In this document: positions 6,942 to 14,061 of the stretch, in pieces
Layout of the letters: each line of letters starts with the position of its first letter
Position numbering within the stretch: position 1 is the first letter of the stretch
Source: Treponema sp.
Lineage (GTDB): Bacteria > Spirochaetota > Spirochaetia > Treponematales > Treponemataceae
Direction of reading: 5' to 3'
Assembly (NCBI GenBank): GCA_017940255.1
Contig: JAGAZB010000051.1
Span: 1 to 33,582, forward strand
DNA length: 33,582 bases
Program-made: the position numbers and the translations under genes
Notes under the pieces: model-generated
Told to the model about the DNA's origin: nothing
Database searches by the model: none
Seen by the model: only the letters and a program-made list of their open reading frames with translations

Positions 6942-8962
6942 CAGACAAGGGCGAAAAAGTAATTGCTTTGCTGGGGCAGCCTAATTCTGGAAAATCAACT
7001 TTATTCAATGCTCTTACAGGACTTAAGCAGCATGTTGGAAACTGGCCTGGAAAAACCGTAGAAAAAAAAGAAGGAACTTTTGAATATAATGGTCAGAAAT
7101 ATCTGGTAGCAGACCTGCCTGGAACCTACAGCCTTTCTGCAAATTCGGATGAGGAAATTATTACCCGCGACTATATTGCCGGCGGAAAGGCAGATGTTGT
7201 CTGTATTCTTGCCGACAGCTCACAGCTTCAGAGAAGCCTTTATATGCTGGCTGATTTTGCCGGAATAAAAGTTCCTGTTTTCCTTGTGCTTAATATGAAA
7301 GATGTTGCTGAAGAACAAGGTAAAGTGATAGATAACAAGTCAATTTCAGAGAAACTTGGTATACCAGTTGTATTATTTTCTGCACAGGATAAGAAAAATT
7401 ATCAAGATTTTTATGTAGCTTTGGATAATGCGCTGGATAATAAAACTCTTCTGGATTCTTCAGCTCTAGAAGCAAAATATGAAAAAATTGAAGCTTATAA
7501 GTCATTAAAAGCACTTATGCCGGAAGATGTAATAAAAGGTTATTCTTCTGCCTGGCTTTCTGCAAAAGCAATTGAAGGTGATTTACCAGTTATTGCTAAA
7601 ATCAAGTCAAAAATTGAAGGTGAAAAACGAATTGAATTTGAAAAACTTCTTTCTTCAATTGATAAAGGAGTTCTTCAAACTGGTCAGGCTAAGTTTGACT
7701 GGATAGATTTGATCCTGGAAGGTTCTGTAACTTCAAAAAGTCAGACCCGCAAGCTTGGAAAATTTGACCGCTTGATTACCCATCGTTTCTGGGGAAAGCC
7801 GATAGTAATTCTTACTGTTTTGTTTGGACTTATTGCATCATTTATTCCGGCTCTTCCTTTTATGGGCGTCGGTGGGGCAATTGGAGCTCTAGCCGCGCCG
7901 CTCACAAAAGGCTTATCTGCAATTAACTGCCCGGCCTTTATTATTGCTCTGCTTTGTGACGTTTTAATCAACTCTCTTAGCTTTATTTTCAAAATGCTTG
8001 GCTTTGTGTTTGGTGTAACACTTGTTTTCGGTTTACTCGAAGAAGTAGGTGTTATGGCTCGTATCTCTTATGTTTTTGATAACACAATGGCAAAGCTTGG
8101 TCTTCAGGGAAAATCGGTTATGCCTTTCCTTGTAAGCTTTGGTTGTACAATGGGTGGTGCCGCAGGTGCGCGTGTAATTGATAACTGGGGACAAAAGGTT
8201 CTTACAATTGCACTTGCATGGGCCGTTCCTTGTGGAGCTGCCTGGTCAATCATTCCAATGCTTTCTACAGTCTGGTTTGGAGGAGCTGCACCACTTATTA
8301 TAGTTGCAATTCTTGCCACAATGGTTCTTCATATGTGGATTACTTCAAAAATCTTTGGACGTAAGCTTGTAAAAAAAGAAGACCGCTGCGGAATGATTAT
8401 GGAACTTCCTCCATATCATAAGCCAAAGTGGGGTTCCTTGCTTCGTTACGTTTTGGGCCGTACAAAAGAAACCTTCTTTAGAGTTCTTAAGGTTGTAGTT
8501 CTTGTGGCTTTTGTTTTCTGGCTGCTTACCTTTACAAATAGTGGAAGTATGGACGGTTCTATTTTGTACAAGGTTGGAAAGGTTATTGAGCCTGTAACAA
8601 AAATCTTTGGACTCAGTTGGCAGACCTTTATGGCTTTTCTTGCTTCTTCAATTGGTAAGGAAGGTGCTGTTGGAGTTTTGAGCACAATCTTTACAGACCA
8701 TAGCATGCTTACTGTTGGTTCTACAGTGGCTCCTGCGGTTGCCTCTAACATTAACGAGCTGCTTGTTGCAAATGTGTCTAAGCCTGAAGCTCTGGCCCTG
8801 ATTTTTGCTATGACTTTCAATATGCCTTGTATTGTCGCACTTGCTGCAACTTATCAGGAAACTCATTCGGCAAAGTGGACTGCAATAATTGCTCTTTACT
8901 ACACAGCAGGTGCCCTGATTCTTGCCTGCATTGCTTATCATATCGGGCTATTAATCTGGTAG
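6938..8962 (+). CDS. feoB: FeoB-family Fe(II) transporter with variant gate motifs
   Basis: The 674-residue protein has an N-terminal GTPase domain: G1 GQPNSGKST (13-21), G3 DLPG (59-62), G4 NMKD (119-122) and G5 around SAQ (148-150). A helical linker and a membrane domain starting near residue 288 follow. Conserved FeoB blocks are visible, such as LLEEVGVMARISYVFD and GLQGKS. However, two pore motifs depart from common FeoB: the usual GCNVPA stretch reads GCTMGGAAG (402-410), and the usual PCSARLPV reads PCGAAWSI (431-438). The later NMPCIVALAAT is normal. FeoB imports Fe2+, and some divergent FeoB proteins move Mn2+, so the substrate should be held open. It overlaps feoA by four bases. Confidence 0.93.
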   Translation: MTDKGEKVIALLGQPNSGKSTLFNALTGLKQHVGNWPGKTVEKKEGTFEYNGQKYLVADLPGTYSLSANSDEEIITRDYIAGGKADVVCILADSSQLQRSLYMLADFAGIKVPVFLVLNMKDVAEEQGKVIDNKSISEKLGIPVVLFSAQDKKNYQDFYVALDNALDNKTLLDSSALEAKYEKIEAYKSLKALMPEDVIKGYSSAWLSAKAIEGDLPVIAKIKSKIEGEKRIEFEKLLSSIDKGVLQTGQAKFDWIDLILEGSVTSKSQTRKLGKFDRLITHRFWGKPIVILTVLFGLIASFIPALPFMGVGGAIGALAAPLTKGLSAINCPAFIIALLCDVLINSLSFIFKMLGFVFGVTLVFGLLEEVGVMARISYVFDNTMAKLGLQGKSVMPFLVSFGCTMGGAAGARVIDNWGQKVLTIALAWAVPCGAAWSIIPMLSTVWFGGAAPLIIVAILATMVLHMWITSKIFGRKLVKKEDRCGMIMELPPYHKPKWGSLLRYVLGRTKETFFRVLKVVVLVAFVFWLLTFTNSGSMDGSILYKVGKVIEPVTKIFGLSWQTFMAFLASSIGKEGAVGVLSTIFTDHSMLTVGSTVAPAVASNINELLVANVSKPEALALIFAMTFNMPCIVALAATYQETHSAKWTAIIALYYTAGALILACIAYHIGLLIW

Positions 8963-8963
8963 T

Positions 8964-9242
8964 ATGGAAGAACTGTTGAATCTACTCCGCGACGGGCATT
9001 CTCGTTCAATCGAAATGCTTGCCGCGGAGCTAAAAACAAGCACAGAAGATATTATTCGACGCATAGACTTTCTTGAGCGGGCCGGCATAATTCGCCGGGT
9101 ATTGAACATCAAAAACGACTGCTCTGGTGGCTGCACTGGAGGACATTCCTGCGGTACTTGTCCGGGCTGTAAAGCCCATGCGGGCTGCCTGCCCGAAGGC
9201 GGCTTTAAAAACATGGGACAGATGTGGGAAATTGTAAAGTAA
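8964..9242 (+). CDS. FeoC-like winged-helix protein with Cys-rich tail
   Basis: The 92-residue product starts one base after the feoB stop. Residues 1-50 fit a small winged helix (EMLAAELKTSTEDIIRRIDFLERAGIIRRV). The C-terminal half carries six cysteines, C53, C57, C63, C66, C69 and C75, among many glycines. FeoC proteins of enterobacteria have a similar winged helix plus a Cys cluster that can bind an oxygen-sensitive Fe-S cluster and protects FeoB from proteolysis. The position directly after feoB supports this role. The Cys spacing here is richer than in E. coli FeoC, so it may bind iron differently. It could also be a local transcription regulator, though it is too short to show more. Confidence 0.75.
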   Translation: MEELLNLLRDGHSRSIEMLAAELKTSTEDIIRRIDFLERAGIIRRVLNIKNDCSGGCTGGHSCGTCPGCKAHAGCLPEGGFKNMGQMWEIVK

Positions 9243-9262
9243 CATTAATATGGAGAAAAAAA

Positions 9263-9847
9263 ATGGAAGATTCAAAAAAATTAAAAGGAAAAGATTTAAT
9301 TAATATTGGAATTTTTACTGCAATTTATTTTGTGGTAACTCTTGTTTTTGCTATGCTGGGATTTATTCCAGTTTTCATGCCTCTCATGGCAGTATTTGAT
9401 CCTCTGTTTGGTGGAATAGTTTTTATGCTATTTCTAACAAAGGTAAAAAAGCCTGGAATGATTCTTATTATGAGCATTCTTATGGGGATTCTTATGTGGC
9501 TTACAGGTATGTCTTTTTACGCACTTGTTGTTGGTATAGTTACAGGCCTAATTGCCGAGCTTATTTACAAAAGTGGTGATTATAAAAGCTCTAAAAAAGC
9601 TGTATTCACTCATGCTGTTTTCTGCCTCTGGATTTGGAGTAATTATCTGCCTCTCTTTTTGCAGCCTGAAAAATACTGGTCTACTCGTCAGCAGTTTGGT
9701 GAAGAATACATAAATACTCTGACTAAGATAATGCAGATTTGGATGTGTCCTGTATTGTTTTTGGTTTGTTTTCTTTTTGGAATCCTTGGCGGTCTTCTGG
9801 GACTAAAACTTTTGAAGAAACACTTTGCTAAGGCTGGAATTGTATAA
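9263..9847 (+). CDS. ECF transporter S component, MptD/Trep_Strep family
   Basis: The 194-residue protein is very hydrophobic, with five to six membrane helices and no ATPase domain. The opening KGKDLINIGIFTAIYFVVTLVFAMLGFIPVFMPLMAVFDPLFGG is typical of the Trep_Strep (MptD-like) family of ECF substrate-binding proteins. S components give an energy-coupling factor importer its specificity. The start at 9263 is chosen because GGAG (9252-9255) lies seven bases upstream; an upstream ATG at 9224 would overlap the FeoC-like gene. It is followed by EcfT and a fused EcfA, giving a complete group I-type importer. The substrate is unknown. Its place in the feo operon suggests iron, an iron chelate or heme, as an inference. 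Confidence 0.85.
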   Translation: MEDSKKLKGKDLINIGIFTAIYFVVTLVFAMLGFIPVFMPLMAVFDPLFGGIVFMLFLTKVKKPGMILIMSILMGILMWLTGMSFYALVVGIVTGLIAELIYKSGDYKSSKKAVFTHAVFCLWIWSNYLPLFLQPEKYWSTRQQFGEEYINTLTKIMQIWMCPVLFLVCFLFGILGGLLGLKLLKKHFAKAGIV

Positions 9848-9850
9848 AAA

Positions 9851-9877
9851 TGTCATCCTCGGGCTTGCCCCGGGGAG
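9851..9877. repeat. Small GC-rich palindromic repeat (family C) at the ecfT start
   Basis: The segment contains the palindrome CCTCGGGCTTGCCCCGGGG. Its distal GGGGAG (9872-9877) lies eight bases before the ecfT ATG at 9886 and is the only plausible ribosome binding site. The base composition differs sharply from the surrounding AT-rich genes, as expected for a dispersed repeat. Confidence 0.6.
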
Positions 9878-9885
9878 CTTACTCT

Positions 9886-10611
9886 ATGGAACTTTTAAAT
9901 TCATCATCAAAAAAATCATTACTTGACCCAAGAACAAAACTTCTTTTACTAATCTTTGTTTCAACCTTTGTTCTTGGAAATGCTGGCGGCGAATATGCAA
10001 ACGAATTTCGTTACGTCTTAAATTATCTGCCGCTTTTTTTGCTGCTTTTTGCCCGTCGCTGGTCTGCATTTGTAAAAGGCTTTGTTTGCTACACGGCAGC
10101 CTATCTTTTGCAGATTTTTCTTTCTCCTCATCTGCATGGAATAATGGGATTTTTATGTCTTGCTGTAGTGGGGATTTTTCTCCGCTTTCTTCCGGGCATT
10201 ATTACCGGTATGTATGTGGTTTCAACTACTACTGTAAGTGAGTTTATAGCCGCTATGGAAAAGATGCATGTGAGCCAGAAAATCACAATACCTCTTGCAG
10301 TTATGTTCCGCTTTTTCCCGACAGTTGTAGAAGAGGCTGCCAGTATAAATAAAGCTATGACTATGAGGGATATAAAATTGGGCGGCAAAAAGGCTTTGCA
10401 AATGATTGAATACAGGCTCATTCCCATGATGACATGTTCCTTAAAAATTGGCCAGGAGCTTTCTGCGGCCTCTCTTACCCGTGGACTTGGCGGCCCCGGT
10501 AAAAGAACAAATATATGTAAAATTGGTTTTGGCTGGTGTGATTTTCTTGTCATTATTCTGCTAGCCGGCGGACTTGCTTGTGTTGTTTTACGAGCTCTTA
10601 AGGTGTTTTAG
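9886..10611 (+). CDS. ecfT: ECF transporter T component
   Basis: The product (241 residues from ATG 9886) begins LNSSSKKSLLDPRTKLLLLIF, the usual start of EcfT/CbiQ proteins, and has five to six membrane helices. Near the C-terminus, SAASLTRGLGGPGKRTNI matches the Ala-Arg-Gly coupling motif that contacts the EcfA ATPases. EcfT links the S component to ATP hydrolysis. An earlier in-frame ATG at 9850 would add residues encoded by a palindromic repeat (MSSSGLPRGAYS), so 9886 is preferred. The stop codon is followed directly by the ATG of the ATPase gene. Members of this family usually need two EcfA domains, which are provided fused here. Confidence 0.9.
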   Translation: MELLNSSSKKSLLDPRTKLLLLIFVSTFVLGNAGGEYANEFRYVLNYLPLFLLLFARRWSAFVKGFVCYTAAYLLQIFLSPHLHGIMGFLCLAVVGIFLRFLPGIITGMYVVSTTTVSEFIAAMEKMHVSQKITIPLAVMFRFFPTVVEEAASINKAMTMRDIKLGGKKALQMIEYRLIPMMTCSLKIGQELSAASLTRGLGGPGKRTNICKIGFGWCDFLVIILLAGGLACVVLRALKVF

Positions 10612-12102
10612 ATGATTGAATTAAAAAATGTAAATTTTGAATATGGAAGTACAGAAGGGGCAGCCGGAGCTGTTGGTGAAACTGTTTCAAATGGCAGTCT
10701 TTGCGGGGTAAATCTTTCTATTGCTGATGGAGAATTTCTTCTGCTGACTGGGGGCTCGGGCTGTGGAAAAACTACAATACTCCGGCTCATAAACGGTCTT
10801 ATCCCAAACTTTTTTGAAGGCCATCTTGAAGGTTCGGTTACTGTGGATGGTTTTAATGTTAGTAAAGCTGAACTTTACGATACAGCAAAATCTGTAAGTA
10901 CAGTGTTTCAAAATCCGCGATCTCAGTTTTTTAATGTTGACACTACAAGCGAACTGGCCTTTGCCTGCGAAAATCAGGGAATGGAAGAAGAAGAAATTTT
11001 GCGACGCATTGATAATACAGTCTCCGAGCTGCATCTGCAGCCTCTTATGAATCGCAGTCTTTTTGATTTAAGCGGTGGTCAGAAGCAGAAAATTGCCTGC
11101 GCTTCTGTTGCTGTTACTGGCAATAAGATTATTCTTCTTGATGAACCAAGCGCGAATCTTGATTTACGCACAATTGATGAACTTGCCGGCCTTTTAAGAA
11201 AGTGGAAAGGTGAGGGAAAAACAATTGTGATTGCAGAACATCGCATTTCATATTTGTGGGACCTTGCAGACCGAACGATAATTTTAAATGATGGTCAGAT
11301 TGAACGAGAGCTTTCACGCTCTCAAATGGATAAAATTACTGAAGATGAATTACATGAGCTGGGGCTGAGAACTAACCGGTGGTTGAGTAGTTCGAAGGAC
11401 GTACGGTCCCTGAGCGATGTCGAAGGGACGAAACCACAATTATTAAGTGATCAAGACAGCCAGTGGTTTCGACAGGCTCAACCACCGCTGGAAATTAAGA
11501 ATTTCCGTTACAAATACAAGAATGGCTACCAGGCCCTGAACATTCCGCAAATGCAGATTTCTGTGGGCAAAATTACCGCCATCACTGGCAACAACGGCGA
11601 TGGTAAAACCACCCTGCTAAACTGCCTCTGCGGCCTTGGCCGGCGAGCAAAGGGAACTATTCTTTATAAGGGAAAATCTTACAAGCGGCGACAGAGACAA
11701 AAAATCATCTATCTTGTAATGCAGGATGTTAATCATCAGCTTTTTACAGAAAGTGTTTTAGATGAAGTTTTAATCAGTCAGAATCTACAAAATGAAGAAG
11801 AGGCCCGTCGAATTCTCTCAAATCTAGATCTTGAACAATTTGCTAACCGACATCCACAATCCCTGTCTGGCGGCCAAAAACAGCGAGTTGCGGTTGCTTC
11901 AGCCATTGCCAGTGGTCGCGATATTCTTTTATTTGATGAACCAACAAGTGGTTTAGACTATATACATATGAAGGAAATTGGCAGAATTCTTAAGGAGCTG
12001 AAGGAACTGGGAAAAACTGTAATTGTTGTTACTCACGACCGCGAATTAATTAAAGAATGCTGTGATACAGAATTGTGTCTTAAGGATTATAATCAGCTTT
12101 GA
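10612..12102 (+). CDS. Fused double ECF ATPase (EcfA-EcfA')
   Basis: This 496-residue protein holds two ABC ATPase domains. Domain 1: Walker A GGSGCGKTT (47-55), signature LSGGQKQ (153-159), Walker B IILLDEP (173-179). Domain 2: Walker A GNNGDGKTT (326-334), signature LSGGQKQR (418-425), Walker B ILLFDEP (438-444). It powers the ECF importer with the S and T proteins encoded just upstream. The linker, about residues 255-291, is encoded by two copies of a palindromic repeat (11379-11437 and 11461-11490) inserted in frame; it is rich in Ser, Gln and Asp and resembles no ABC sequence. Domain 1 also has an extra Gly-rich stretch (residues 13-30) before its Walker A. The start abuts the ecfT stop. 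Confidence 0.92.
   Translation: MIELKNVNFEYGSTEGAAGAVGETVSNGSLCGVNLSIADGEFLLLTGGSGCGKTTILRLINGLIPNFFEGHLEGSVTVDGFNVSKAELYDTAKSVSTVFQNPRSQFFNVDTTSELAFACENQGMEEEEILRRIDNTVSELHLQPLMNRSLFDLSGGQKQKIACASVAVTGNKIILLDEPSANLDLRTIDELAGLLRKWKGEGKTIVIAEHRISYLWDLADRTIILNDGQIERELSRSQMDKITEDELHELGLRTNRWLSSSKDVRSLSDVEGTKPQLLSDQDSQWFRQAQPPLEIKNFRYKYKNGYQALNIPQMQISVGKITAITGNNGDGKTTLLNCLCGLGRRAKGTILYKGKSYKRRQRQKIIYLVMQDVNHQLFTESVLDEVLISQNLQNEEEARRILSNLDLEQFANRHPQSLSGGQKQRVAVASAIASGRDILLFDEPTSGLDYIHMKEIGRILKELKELGKTVIVVTHDRELIKECCDTELCLKDYNQL
11379..11437. repeat. Composite palindromic repeat (family A) inside the EcfA gene
   Basis: An outer GTGGTTGAG...GAAACCAC palindrome encloses an inner GGTCCCTGAGC...TCGAAGGGAC palindrome. 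It lies in frame in the linker between the two ATPase domains. Core similarity is to GTGGTTGAGCCTGTCGAAAC seen elsewhere in this window. Confidence 0.8.
11461..11490. repeat. Palindromic repeat (family A), second copy in EcfA gene
   Basis: GTGGTTTCGACAGGCTCAAC followed by CAC: the reverse orientation of the family A core, 24 bases after the first copy. It encodes the linker residues QWFRQAQPPL. Confidence 0.8.
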
Positions 12103-12139
12103 AATGTAAAAATCAAACAAGTTCGCTTTCTGCATTGTT

Positions 12140-13138
12140 TTATTTTCTCCAATCCTTAGGTAAAAGTCCTTCATTACGTTTGAAGACCTCTGAAAATTTA
12201 CTTGCATTTGTATAACCGCAGCGGCCGGCAATTTCCGTAATCGAAAGTTCAGTAGAAACCAGAAGATTTTTTGCCAGCTGCATGCGGGCCTTTGTACGGT
12301 ATTCATTTATTGTAATACCATAAATTTCCTTAAAAACTTTTTGAAGGGTAATGCGGTTTAAATTTACTTTTTGAGCCAGCTCTTCAATTGAGATTTCTTT
12401 TTCAAGGTTCATATTAATAAGTCGGCGAACGTTTTGTACCTTACGACCGGTTGAGCCACTGAAGTATGAATCGGAAGAATCATTTCTAGTCCGTACATCA
12501 CAAGCGTCTTTATCTCTAAATTTCTGAATCAAAAGAATAATTGCGTGAATTACGGCAAGCTTTATTGTTTGTCTGCTATAGGCCGAAGGTAATCTGATAG
12601 TTTCAAGAAAGAGTTTTTCCAAAAGTTCGCTGCAGGGAAAGGCTATAACACTGTCACTTTTTCTAATTTCATAAAAAAAATCAGAAGTATTAAAATCATT
12701 TGTTCCAAGAAAAGAGTTCAAAAAGGAAATAGTATCTTCAGTAAAAAGAATAAGACTTATGCAGTTCATTCCGCTTTTGCCCAGCATAGCTTTTTTTACT
12801 GCAGATTTACAGTTGAAAATCATTACATCGCCTTTTTCTCCACTGACAAACTGACGGTTTTGCAATTCAAACTCCCCGTGTCCGTCAACTATGTACATAA
12901 TTTCAAGACCGTCTACTTCCTTTTTTTCTGTCTGATAGTTAGGACTGTAGCTTTCCAGCTCTGAATAAACGAGTTCTATCCCTTTTGCAATATGAGTATG
13001 TCTCATAATACCTTCGCCAACAGGTTCGTTCAGCCGGTAAATTTCTTCACTTTCCTTTTTGCTGATTAAATCCATATAGGTCTGAAAAAGTTTTTCCGCT
13101 GGTAATTTTGTAATTTGGGATAAAAGCTCGTTTTTCAT
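12140..13138 (-). CDS. AraC-family transcription regulator
   Basis: The 332-residue protein ends with a double helix-turn-helix AraC domain (about 236-332): ISIEELAQKVNLNRITLQKVFKEIYG and LSITEIAGRCGYTNASKFSEVFKRNEG. The N-terminal 200 residues form a sensor part with a cupin-like stretch (GLEIMYIVDGHGEFEL). Among AraC proteins, PchR and YbtA respond to siderophores and turn on iron uptake, so a similar role fits this neighbourhood, but ligand and targets are unknown. Its own promoter has TATAAT on the minus strand (13193-13198) followed four bases later by a perfect operator, which predicts metal-dependent repression of this gene. AGGAG lies nine bases before the ATG. It is convergent with the ECF operon. 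Confidence 0.88.
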   Translation of the reverse strand: MKNELLSQITKLPAEKLFQTYMDLISKKESEEIYRLNEPVGEGIMRHTHIAKGIELVYSELESYSPNYQTEKKEVDGLEIMYIVDGHGEFELQNRQFVSGEKGDVMIFNCKSAVKKAMLGKSGMNCISLILFTEDTISFLNSFLGTNDFNTSDFFYEIRKSDSVIAFPCSELLEKLFLETIRLPSAYSRQTIKLAVIHAIILLIQKFRDKDACDVRTRNDSSDSYFSGSTGRKVQNVRRLINMNLEKEISIEELAQKVNLNRITLQKVFKEIYGITINEYRTKARMQLAKNLLVSTELSITEIAGRCGYTNASKFSEVFKRNEGLLPKDWRK

Positions 13139-13173
13139 ATTATTTTCTCCTAAATAAGTTTTATAAATGTAAG

Positions 13174-13189
13174 GTTAGCACGAACTAAC
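13174..13189. promoter_or_regulatory. N6 palindrome operator, copy 8 (AraC gene)
   Basis: GTTAGCACGAACTAAC, perfect palindrome over the predicted transcription start of the AraC gene, directly after its -10 (TATAAT, minus strand, 13193-13198). It is 140 bases from mntP and probably acts on the AraC gene. Confidence 0.72.
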
Positions 13190-13235
13190 AAAATTATAGC
13201 ATAAATCTTTATAAAATACTCTAAATTGCAATTTA

Positions 13236-13257
13236 TTTTGCCGATATGCAGGCAAAA
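13236..13257. promoter_or_regulatory. TTTTGCC-N8-GGCAAAA inverted repeat upstream of mntP
   Basis: Seven-base arms 13236-13242 and 13251-13257, ending two bases before the mntP -35. The arms resemble the MntR box of Bacillus subtilis (TTTGCC...GGCAAA), but the gap is eight instead of four bases. The position just upstream of -35 suits an activator. Confidence 0.45.
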
Positions 13258-13259
13258 TA

Positions 13260-13289
13260 TTGACGTCTTTTTGTTTTCTGTGGCATAAT
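13260..13289 (+). promoter_or_regulatory. Predicted mntP promoter
   Basis: TTGACG (13260-13265), 18-base spacer, CATAAT (13284-13289). The start near 13296 leaves a leader of only about 34 bases. Confidence 0.5.
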
Positions 13290-13329
13290 CAAAAAACTTA
13301 AAAATCACTTCCATTGGGGAGTAGCTGGC

Positions 13330-13938
13330 ATGGAATGGAATCTTATCTTTTTTGTAAACAGCGTTCTGCTTGGCGTTGGTCTTGCTATGGACGCTTTTTC
13401 TGTTTCAATCGCAAATGCCTTAAGTGAATCTACAATGAAAAAAAGCCGTATGTGTTATATTGCCGGCATTTATGCTTTTTTTCAATTTGCAATGCCTATG
13501 ATTGGCTGGATTTGCGTTCATACAATTGTTGAATATTTTTCAAAGTTTGAAGCTTTTATTCCATGGATTGCCTTGGTTCTGCTCTTGTGGATAGGCGGAA
13601 AAATGATTTGGGAAGCTGTTCATGGAGAATCTGCCTGCAGCGGGGTGGTTGAAGAAAAAACTTCTGCCTGCAGACTTACTTTTGCCACTTTAATGATTCA
13701 GGGAGTTGCAACTTCTATTGATGCTCTTTCTGTCGGTTTTACAATTGCAGATTACGGTTTGATTATGGCACTGGTTGCATCTATGATTATAGCTCTTGTG
13801 ACTTTTGCAATCTGTATGAACGGTCTTTTGATTGGAAAGAAAGCCGGCAATAAACTTGGCGCTAAAGCAACACTGGCTGGCGGCCTTATTCTCGTAGCTA
13901 TCGGAATAGAGATTTTTGTAAAGAGCCTGTTCTTCTAA
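13330..13938 (+). CDS. mntP: MntP manganese efflux pump
   Basis: The 202-residue membrane protein has six hydrophobic segments in two similar halves. Each half carries the family motif: GLAMDAFSVSI with D21 and ATSIDALSVGF with D131, the acidic residues essential in MntP. It exports Mn2+ across the inner membrane. A GGGGAG at 13316-13321 lies eight bases before the ATG. The loop between the halves has two cysteines (SACSG, 101-105) and a third at SAC, which is unusual and could be a metal-sensing site, as an inference. The upstream promoter has an MntR-box-like palindrome. The gene is divergent from the AraC regulator and is the manganese-related member of this metal cluster. Confidence 0.92.
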   Translation: MEWNLIFFVNSVLLGVGLAMDAFSVSIANALSESTMKKSRMCYIAGIYAFFQFAMPMIGWICVHTIVEYFSKFEAFIPWIALVLLLWIGGKMIWEAVHGESACSGVVEEKTSACRLTFATLMIQGVATSIDALSVGFTIADYGLIMALVASMIIALVTFAICMNGLLIGKKAGNKLGAKATLAGGLILVAIGIEIFVKSLFF

Positions 13939-13939
13939 C

Positions 13940-13960
13940 GCTGATGTCTCAGCTTTCTTT
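13940..13960 (+). terminator. Weak terminator-like hairpin after mntP
   Basis: GCTGA / TCAGC stem with a TGTC loop, followed by TTTCTTT. Only five base pairs, so termination may be partial. Confidence 0.4.
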
Positions 13961-14013
13961 GTCGCATAGATTTGATGTATGCGGAATGTATAAGAGTGTA
14001 ATTAAGAATGAAA

Positions 14014-14029
14014 GTTAGTTGTAACTAAT
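14014..14029. promoter_or_regulatory. N6 palindrome operator, copy 9 (one mismatch)
   Basis: GTTAGTTGTAACTAAT, one mismatch in the right arm. It contains TTGTAA (14019-14024), which lies 17 bases before TATTGT (14042-14047). Confidence 0.62.
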
Positions 14030-14047
14030 ATAATTTTATGTTATTGT
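14019..14047 (+). promoter_or_regulatory. Predicted promoter of the outer-membrane gene
   Basis: TTGTAA, 17-base spacer, TATTGT. The start falls near 14054, on the start codon. A TATAAT at 14029-14034 is an alternative -10 with no good -35. The same TTGYAA-17-TATTGT layout recurs at 19098-19126. Confidence 0.45.
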
Positions 14048-14061
14048 TAGATATGTCTAAC
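14046..14061. promoter_or_regulatory. N6 palindrome operator, copy 10 (spans a start codon)
   Basis: GTTAGATATGTCTAAC, perfect palindrome. Its central six bases contain the ATG at 14053, the preferred start of the following gene. Confidence 0.72.

Noticed and set aside
9850..9885. ATG 9850 as start of ecfT
   Set aside because: The extra residues are encoded by a palindromic repeat and do not resemble EcfT N-termini; 9886 has the better ribosome binding site.
12103..12139. Terminator between the convergent ECF and AraC genes
   Set aside because: Only a six-base AAACAA/TTGTTT pairing with a long loop is visible, too weak to call.
12448..12464. CGGTTGAGCCACTGAAG in the AraC gene as another family A repeat
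   Set aside because: Only the GGTTGAGCC part and a GAA agree, and there is no palindrome around it.
13316..13325. GGGGAGTAGC before mntP, matching the conserved start of yybP-ykoY manganese riboswitches
   Set aside because: The ATG follows only four bases later and the predicted leader is about 34 bases, so the rest of the aptamer cannot fit. It is read as a ribosome binding site. A covariance search (RF00080) would settle this.
14038..14052. ATG 14038 as start of the outer-membrane gene
   Set aside because: It lies upstream of the predicted transcription start and adds residues before a normal signal peptide; 14053 is preferred.
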